DNA from: Irpex lacteus | Taxonomy: Eukaryota; Basidiomycota; Agaricomycetes; Polyporales; Irpicaceae | Assembly: GCA_001986395.2 (NCBI GenBank) | Contig: MQVO02000001.1 | Coordinates: 1,612,001 to 1,676,000 of the forward strand | Direction: 5' to 3' | Length of the DNA: 64,000 nt | Shown: positions 56,740-64,000 of the stretch, one piece after another | How the letters are laid out: the number at the start of each line of letters is the position of its first letter | Numbering within the stretch: the first letter of the stretch is position 1 | Made by a program: the position numbers and the translations under genes | Notes under the pieces: generated by a model | Databases searched by the model: none | What the model was told of the DNA's origin: nothing | What the model saw: the letters and a program-made list of their open reading frames with translations, nothing else

Positions 56740-57599
56740 GGCCTGATAGAGTAAAAAGGGGTTTTTGCGAGACGACAAGCTTGTTTATATCGTCGGAAAC
56801 CAATGAGTGCCATGACGCCAGAATTTGTGTTACGTAGGGAGTCAGGTGGACGCCTGTCCGGGCGGAGATGACTTATCTCATCTCAGATACACTATAGCGT
56901 GAGAGCATTTGATGAAATAGATAGCAAGTGTCCTGCATTCTACTGGAGCCAAGTCGCAGTATCGTACCAGGTTGAGGAGGGTAGAGGACTAAGTGAATGT
57001 CATGGTCAAACGAGGACTTGGCCGGATCGGACTTCTCTCACCCGCCAGGGCCCAGATCAGTACATCTTTGTGGCGTGGGAACGTTCCCCGCTTACTCTCC
57101 GTATGAGGAAGGTCCTCTCTTCCAGCCGTAAAATCCGTTGGCCTGTCAACGGAAGTCTGTGAGCTAATCAGCGTACTCTAATGGCCGCAATTTAGTGATA
57201 AGAGTATCCGGGTCTGCCTCGGAGTGATCTGCAAGTAACGCAAATTTATCTGATTGGGGATACTTAAGTAAGTGCTTACAGCGGTTGGGATCGTAAATAT
57301 TACCTGAAGGGCATTCAACGCGTCTTTTTTACGCTCTCAACGCTTGTTAATTTGCTCGGATAATGCGTATGGGGATGCGAGATTACGAACAGAATTCTAC
57401 ACGAGAGGCGTCGCCGATCAGACTTTCTTCAGGCGCGCTGTACTAATAGACGCTCAAAGGGTCGGCCACTCTTGTCTCCTCCATCCACCTCCCTCTCCTC
57501 GACTTCGTCTAATCCGGCCGCATCTTCCAGCTGTTTGCTGCAACATTTAGCGACGAGTGGACTCTTTGGAACCCCAATCTTTCTATTAGGGACCCAAAT
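56740..57599. other. Divergent promoter region, no gene seen
   Basis: 860 bases between the divergent MFS copy 2 and the MAPKK gene. It should contain both promoters. A C/T-rich stretch lies at about 57470-57500, before the MAPKK start. No gene seen. Confidence 0.5.
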
Positions 57600-59218
57600 A
57601 TGGCGACATCTGTCCCCCCTGCAGCACCCATTCGGAAGAAGCGAAACTTCAAGGCTTTGCAGCTCGATGTTACCAAATCCTCAACACCTGCTCCAGACCC
57701 TCAGCCTGCTGCTACACGAGCTGCACCAGCACCAGCTGCTCGAGGGAAGAAGCGGCCGCCTCCTATGAAACTCGCGGCACCCAAAATCCCAGCAACGGAC
57801 AGCAGTGCCGCTGGCGATGGCGACAATACCGTACTAGCGGTTCCAGCACCTAATTCTGCGCCAGCGACTGGAGTACCATCTGCATCTAGGGCCAATTACC
57901 ACAGTACACTCTCTTCGACTCTTGCCAGCCTGGAGATATCAGAAAACAGCTATCGCGATCTTCGTAACGAAGACTTGAAGGATTTGCACGAGTTGGGTCA
58001 AGGCAATGGTGGCAGTGTGAAGTTGGTAGAACATGTGCCGACAGGTACTATCATGGCGAAGAAGGTGCGTCACAATTGCTCGCCCAGTTCGGAACGTTCG
58101 ACTAATCTCATCGGGACGGCGCTATTAGATCGTCCTCATCGACGCGAAGCCGTCGGTAAGGAAGCAGATCCTTCGAGAGCTGCAAATCATGCACGACTGT
58201 CACTCGCAATACATTATCTCCTTCTACGGCGCGTTCATTTCAGACCCTAACATCTGCATTTGCATGGAGGCCATGGACAAGGGCTCCCTAGACGGCATAT
58301 ACAAGAAGATTGGACCGATTGATATTGAGGTCGTTGGCAAGGTAGCATTAGCGGTGCTAGAGGGTTTGACATATTTGTATGATGTGCATAGGATAATACA
58401 CCGTGGTGAGTACTCTAGTATGAATATCATGTCTCCTTATGAGTCTAATAACTATCTCGTAGACATCAAACCTTCCAATATCCTATTCAACTCCAAAGGA
58501 CAGATTAAAATCTGTGACTTTGGTGTCTCAGGAGAACTCATCAACTCCATTGCTGATACATTTGTTGGTACATCTACCTATATGAGCGTCAGTACATCAT
58601 CTTCCCGAGATAGTGGCGTCGAGTCTAACAGTGATCTCATATAGCCGGAGCGTATCCAAGGTGCACAATACACCGTGAAATCGGATGTATGGTCGCTTGG
58701 AATCTCTCTCATCGAGCTCGCACTTGGTCGTTTCCCCTTCGCTGAGTCGTCGTCGGACGACTCTGACTTGTCAGACTTCGAGAACACACTCTCACCAGAA
58801 TCTCAGCGGCCAGGAGATCTCACGATGCGGTCGGTGGACGAGATAAAGGCTGAGAGGGCGGCAGAGAAGGAACGGCGGGATAAGAAGAAGCGTCGGAAGA
58901 GCAAGGGTGTTAGTTTGCAAGGAGGCGGGATGACGATGAGTATCCTGGAGTTGCTACAACATATAGTCAACGAGCCCGCCCCGCGTCTTACGCCGGAAGG
59001 TCGGTTCCCGAAGGAGGCGGAGGATTTCGTGGACAGTTGTCTCTATAAAGACCCCCTCGCGAGGAAAACGCCGAAAGAACTTTTGGTGCGTCCCGTTGCT
59101 TCGATGTTCTATCATGTTTTCAGCTAACGTTTTCGGTGACCGCTCACAGAAACACCCCTGGATTGAGCTGTCGAGGGGGCCGACAATTGATCTCCAAGCA
59201 TGGGCATCGACGTTCTAG
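57600..59218 (+). CDS. STE7: MAP kinase kinase, Ste7/Fuz7 type
   Basis: Five exons (57600-58064, 58129-58405, 58463-58587, 58645-59085, 59150-59218) give 458 residues. Residues 12-22, RKKRNFKALQL, fit a MAPK docking site (basic cluster, then L-x-L). The kinase domain has LGQGNGGSVKLVEH (Gly loop), an ATP-binding Lys in MAKK, HRDIKPSNILFN, CDFGVSGELINS and the MEK activation sites Ser276 and Thr280 in NSIADTFVGTSTYMSPERI. These match the mating and filamentation MAPKK rather than Pbs2 or Mkk1, which have SIAKT or SLAKT. An insert of about 75 residues, acidic then very basic (KERRDKKKRRKSK), follows GRFPF. It phosphorylates a Kss1/Fus3-like MAPK. Confidence 0.94.
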
Positions 59219-59688
59219 TAGAGGACCCGGATTCAGGATATACAGGATTCTTCTCATGCTCGTTCGTTTGATCAAAGGAAACGCAAGGGCACCGGATGCC
59301 CCCCCCCAATGTCACAATATATTTATTCATCCCTCATTCGTTATCGGTCTTACGGGCATGCACTTCTCCCAAGTAAATCATCTGCTTTTGTTATACAAGA
59401 GGATGATATCCCCTCTCTTCTTCACCTCCCTTCCCCTCGTTGATTCCCCTCCCTCCCCGTCGGTCGCATGTGCTGTGTGTCGTTGTACTCCAAGATGATA
59501 GTGTCATCAAGATAAATTGGTTACTGTTGTAGTATACATTGAATTCAAGTTGAGATTACTTTGGCAATGTCGTAAAGTCGACGACTATGTCGGAGACAGA
59601 CATTTTTGCCTTCCGGATTCCTCATGTCGGTGTGATATATTTTAGTTGAGATATTCATTGTGAGATGAATGAATGCAAAGAAGTGACT
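59219..59688. other. Tail-to-tail intergenic, no gene seen
   Basis: 470 bases between the converging ends of the MAPKK and the 3-beta-HSD-like gene. It holds a run of nine C at about 59299-59307 and a C/T-rich stretch near 59420. Presumably both 3' UTRs. Confidence 0.5.
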
Positions 59689-61290
59689 TTACTTAACCTG
59701 GATACCATGAGTGCTACTGGCAGCCCCTGACTGGACCTGGTCAACGGTATACCTGATTGCTTGTGCGGCTGACCACTGTGGGTGGTATCTGGAAATATGC
59801 AGAGGTGTGTGAGTGGTTTCATACCATGCCCCGTGCGGCAGGAACACATACCCCAAGACTTGTCTTGCCCGCGAGTCGTCAATCACCGCATCGCGCATGT
59901 ACTCAAGCGTGGCGGGCTGTAAGAATAGTACGGTCCCCAACCAGCTCGGGGTGAGGCTTGGTCTTGTACCGAATACGGCGAAGAGTGGTAGGAGAAAGTG
60001 GTATCGTAGGAACAAGAAGGCTTCCACAATGTGCGCGAATATGTAGATGACGAGCACTGGAATTTCGTCGAAGATTAGCTCTTGATTAGCATAGAACTGA
60101 AATCAAAGTGTAAGTGTTGAATAGGGAGACGTGATGCGATAATAAAACTGACCTTCACTGCGTTCCTAATCTCTCGGAGGGTCCACGGCCCTGAGCCTTT
60201 GCCAGTGATCAAGAACGCTTCACCCCCCACCTCTTGGGGGCGCTTCTCAAGAGCATCTTCAAGCAGTAGATGTGCGGAGACGCAATCCCAGACGCAGATA
60301 TTCGTATGACTCCACTCTTTGTCAAATATGGGGACACGGGGTAGAGTCAGCGTGCCGCAGACCATACGATCATTAGGGCCTATAATAGTTCTACACAGTG
60401 CCTTGTTAGCTGACTTTGTCAACTCCAAAGTTGAGGAATGCTCACTGTCCAGGACGCAAAGAGCCAGTTCTTAAACCTTCTGTATTCGCCTTCAGTACAA
60501 GCGCCTCCCCCTCCGTTTTAGAGCGAGCGTAGCAGCTGATGCTTCGTTGATCATCGCTCTTGGGAGGATCGGCATCGCTTATCACGACGGTGTTGTAGGG
60601 CCAATGGGTGTAATCCTTGCCGAGCCTCATGAAGCGCGGTCGAGGGAGTACAATATCACTACTGCACGTGTATACGAGAATAGTACCCTTGTGCGGCAGA
60701 GTCTTCGCCACCTCGACCACGTTGCGCGTCCCTTCTACATTGATGCGATAGCTCTCGTGGTAGGTATATGACGCGCGCTCCCAGAATCTGATAGTGGCCG
60801 CACAGTGGTATATTACCGAAGGCGGGCTGCCAGTCGCAGGGAACGGTGGAAGAAGGCCAGCCTCGACAGACTTGCGAGAGGTGATGTCTGTCTTGACAAA
60901 CGTGACGGCCTGGTTGTCAAGTAGTTCGGGCTCAGGGGGTACGATATCGAGGATGCGTATTGATGTTTCCCCGCGTTTGAGAAGCAGTTGGACGAGATAC
61001 CTAAATTGAGGTTCATATGCATTACGTTCAAGTGAGTCCCAGATATTAGAGAAATACAGCACCTACTTTCCCATCCAGCCTGAGCCACCTACGACAGCGT
61101 ACCCTTTATGCGTCGGCTGCTTCGGAATATTGCCCGTAATGTCGATGTCATCGTAAGATACTGCTCGGAGTTCTTCCTCACTCAGCACCTCAGGTGCAGG
61201 ACGATTGGGATGTGGGCCACAGAGTCGTTTGTGGAGAGAGAACAGCATGTCAGATAAACGTTCTGAGGTGGCCAGCACATTATCCGACAC
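59689..61290 (-). CDS. 3-beta-hydroxysteroid dehydrogenase-family reductase
   Basis: Five exons (61067-61290, 60446-61000, 60153-60390, 59852-60096, 59689-59788) give 453 residues. A 60-residue N-terminal extension precedes the NAD(P)-binding fold: YAVVGGSGWMGKYLVQLLL (G-x2-G-x2-G pattern), RILDI with an acidic end, VIYHCAATIRFWE, YRINVEGTRNVVEVAK. The catalytic Y-x3-K is CYARSK, with the partner Ser in VYTCSS. LRPGQTIIGPNDRM is the usual substrate-side block. A hydrophobic segment (VLVIYIFAHIVEAFLFLRYH) near the C-terminus suggests membrane attachment, as in Erg26. The sterol C4-decarboxylase role is possible but the N-terminal extension is not typical, so the substrate stays open. Confidence 0.88.
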
Positions 61291-62192
61291 TGAATGTTAT
61301 GTCTCGCGTGGGAGCTTGCTCAGGCATCAGTCCCACGTGAATTAACGTGAATAGGACCCCTGGTCTCTTGCATAGCGACTACTTATGTCAAGAGCCAAGA
61401 CTACGTCTCCGAATGTCCCGAATCCAGCGGCGAGAAATCCTTAACGTATACGAGCCTACACAGCTCGTGAGTTGTTGCAACCGCGGTTTGAGAAATCGTC
61501 ATTGACATAGGCTGTCGGTGTTGACTTTTAAAACGCCTCATCCCAGCCTGCGCATGCGCTTCTGAAAGCAGGCTAGACGACTGTAGAGGCCGCCCGAGGC
61601 ATCGAATTATTCTGAAACGTAGCTCTTTCTAGTCCACTGTTATAAGTAATGTAAGTTGGAATTTGGGCTCTGGGAGGGGTTGACATATCGAGGGTTTGAT
61701 AAGTACTCACAGGTTGCGGGCGTGACGCTCGTCGTCCTTCCTCGACGAGGACCGCCACAGTAAGTGCATCCGATTCTGTGTTCAGAATTGCTGAAGCAGG
61801 CCAGCGCGTGGGTTCTTGGCTGGTGGTACATGAACATGGACGATTGTGGGCTCAAATTGGTGCCAAACCCGACGAGAATCTGTCGATCGAGTGCTTACAT
61901 AATCGAGGTCAAACGAGCTCTCGAACAGGAGATACAACTTCCTTTCTGCCATCGACCATGCCCGAACTACGCTTCGAACGATTAAGCTAGTCAGACTGAG
62001 ACATGTTCAAGTGGTAAGTGTACTTATATCGAAAGTCACTCTGAATATCCTTTCTGCGTCGAAGTCGACATCAACCGCTAATTATAAGTGCATCCTGGTT
62101 TCTGACCCCAATCACTACTAGTACTCTAGTTATTCAAGACTACTAGTATGCAACTCCCTTTGACAGTGTAGACGTTCCAACTCTACCTTCGA
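61291..62192. other. Intergenic, no gene seen
   Basis: 902 bases between the 3-beta-HSD-like gene and the end of the nuclease gene. The short frames near 61640-61990 on both strands show no family resemblance. Confidence 0.5.
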
Positions 62193-63827
62193 TCACGGAA
62201 GGTTAGTGGCACCATCAAAGATCGTGTTCAGCCAAGCCGCAAGCCTGTAGCCCTGCTTGGCAAGCTGAAGGTCAATCTGGGGGCGCAATTGTTCAGTCCG
62301 CTACATGATGACAGATCCCGAGTCTACGTACCACAGGCACTGCATTCGTGTAGTAGGTCCCTGTGCATGCATCGTCACCCTCCGTGAAGGGAAAGACCGT
62401 GGACTACGGATATAGTTTAGCTCCATACTCCGTTTCAAACACTTTGACAAAACCTACACAGTCGAACGCGTTGCTTTCCCTGGCCCATACGAGTGGGCAC
62501 TCCAAAGGCGTAATAGTGCTTGCCTTCTCCGATCGACTTGCGAGGAAGTTACGGATATCATGCTCTACGGTAAGCTCCTTGGCACTAAGACCTCTCTTAT
62601 TGTTGACCTTTTCCGTTGTACTAGTGCAAGAGAGCCAGTCGGAAGTCAAAGACTTGAATGAACCAGTCTGCAAGCTGTGGGTGAGGGGGACCGAAACATG
62701 TTTAACCTAGAGAGAGAGGTAGTCACCTTGATTTGGCCCACGAGGTAGCTTGCATAAGTGGTAGCACTGCTCCCATGGTTGGCGTCAACATTCTTCGTGA
62801 GAATACCTGTATCTGGATGGGATGGGACAGTGAGTGCGTTGGCGACTCTTGCGTGTCATTCCAAGACTTACCCCATGCCTGTTGGAAGTAGCATAAGTCT
62901 TAGTGAGCCGAGCCATGAACACAGGCAATTCTACTCACGGCGTGCAAGTTTGTGCTCTTTCCAGAGCATTCGGCGTCAATATCGTTACCGCCTACTTCCT
63001 CTGCCTTTGAGACAACATTAGAGGCAACTCATATCTTGGATGTGCTTGCCGTACCTCAACGTGCAACGGCTGCCCAATGTCACCCAGGAACTACATAGCA
63101 TATCCGAGGTCAGTGTAGTGGCCATGCACATCAGATCCGAACCTGAACATACATGATCTAGCAAAGAGAAGGTAAGTTCAATCGGCTCATTTCTACACGA
63201 GCATTACACTTACCCAGAAACTTCAGAGCTTCTTGGCGCTGTGCCGCGCTCAGAGATGTTTCAGCGACTCGCGCAGTATAGTTTGCGATTGCCGTCACTG
63301 CTCACACCATGGATGGTCGAAGTGTGATCCTGGAGAGGTATATATAGACCTACGGATGCAAGGGCTGCTGCAGTCCCTGGTCTCTTGTACCGAGCAAGAG
63401 GAAGGAGGGCTATCTGATCCGGCCATGAGTACTAGTCTGATCAAATGGATATAGTACCGACCTTGGGCATCGACGAAATGCAGTTGAGCAGACCATTTGT
63501 AAGCTTTCTCCTCTCTCACATCATCTGCCCACTTATGAAGCGTTAAACGGTGTCACACAGACAAAGCTCCGGATACGAACGGGTGCTGCGGGTCCTAGCG
63601 ACTCATCATAGGTGGAACCCAACGAAGATTGTACGAAAGACAGAGCTTTCGGTGCAAGAAACTGGCAAAAGTACATTGATGAGACATTTGTCTACGTCTG
63701 AGTCTGTGGAATGGTAACGTACGGATTGAGCGACGTATCCGACGGTCTCATGGCCGAGGGCGCCCCAAGCGGCAACTTTGCCGGCGAGAGAGACGAGCGC
63801 GAGGGAGGCGGTCAAGTGGGCGTACAT
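62193..63827 (-). CDS. Secreted S1/P1-type zinc nuclease
   Basis: Thirteen exons, including 63153-63157 (5 nt) and 62872-62878 (7 nt), give 321 residues. The enzyme cuts single-stranded DNA and RNA and removes 3' phosphates. A 20-residue signal peptide is followed by mature N-terminal Trp21 and His26 (WGALGHETVGYVAQ), the first zinc ligands. WADDVR and SAQLHFVDAQ give the next Asp and His. H135, D139 and H145 (HFLGDIGQPLH) and H168 and D172 (NLHAAWD) complete the three-zinc site with family spacing. Cys pairs SCSVQETRDC and ECPLVW are in place, and the end is QLAKQGYRLAAWLNTIF. Exon 11 (62458-62667) contains a variable stretch that might hide another intron. Confidence 0.9.
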
Positions 63828-64000
63828 TCTGCGGAGAGATGAGAGGATCCAGGGGAGCTGTGGGGCACAAGCGGGTTTGTTTCCTTCGCAACTGGTCGCA
63901 TTTATACTGTTTGCCTTCGATTACGAGCCTACCTGATATTGGGCGCACGTGAAGCTGTTCCCAAGGTTCCTACTCACTCCTCCGAGTCGTCGCTTCGTCA

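Noticed and set aside
1..64000. Transposons, retroelements or viral insertions
   Set aside because: I saw no transposase, reverse transcriptase, integrase or terminal repeats anywhere in the window. Short repeats alone do not support an element.

Overview
The window is nuclear DNA of a filamentous basidiomycete, most likely an Agaricomycete. Genes lie close together on both strands. They are cut by many short introns, mostly about 45-75 bases with GT...AG ends. The gene content is fungal (Ste7/Fuz7-type MAPKK, Trs31, Mon1, Orc6, Apc2, Pml1), and several families are ones I associate with mushroom genomes (BTB and F-box proteins, an F-box/nucleotidyltransferase-like family). I rebuilt exons by hand from splice signals, reading frame and remembered family motifs. 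Where I give an exon list, it sums to a whole number of codons. No database search was run.

Layout. 0.2-1.4 kb: zinc-finger gene 1 (minus). 2.9-4.1: PML1 splicing factor. 4.24: tRNA-Glu(CUC). 4.7-5.9: phosducin-like protein. 6.6-9.1: carnitine O-acetyltransferase with a mitochondrial leader and a peroxisomal tail. 9.2-14.3: three tandem copies of an F-box-like/nucleotidyltransferase-like gene. 14.7-16.8: sugar transporter. 17.6-18.6 and 18.8-20.5: divergent NAD(P)HX epimerase and guanine deaminase. 20.6-21.7: BTB protein. 21.9-24.4: MON1. 24.4-26.1: F-box protein. 26.48: tRNA-Glu(UUC). 27.1-27.6: mitoribosomal protein mS41. 27.9-29.6: ORC6. 29.9-31.2: zinc-finger gene 2. 32.4-35.6: secreted S9 dipeptidyl peptidase. 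36.1-42.7: full-length ABCC transporter in 36 exons. 43.0-44.2: zinc-finger gene 3. 46.1-47.0: TRS31. 47-49.3: gene-poor repeats. 49.3-52.5: APC2. 52.6-56.7: two tandem MCT-like MFS transporters. 57.6-59.2: MAPKK. 59.7-61.3: 3-beta-HSD family reductase. 62.2-63.8: S1/P1 nuclease.

Most genes are single-copy housekeeping functions (splicing, vesicle tethering and fusion, replication licensing, cell cycle, mitochondrial translation, acetyl transfer, purine salvage) that share the region without forming a pathway. Three local families stand out. Three dispersed zinc-finger paralogs keep the same intron position and phase, the same strand and a TATA box at the same distance. Their unusually long upstream gaps share a (A/G)GTGCCACT motif, which suggests a cross-regulating regulatory family. 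The F-box/NTase-like trio keeps one gene plan, but copy A has lost its acidic motif and copy B its tail. The MFS pair is a plain tandem duplication. Very small exons recur (a start codon alone, 5, 7, 7, 7, 10, 13, 13 and 15 nt), and automatic gene callers are likely to miss them.
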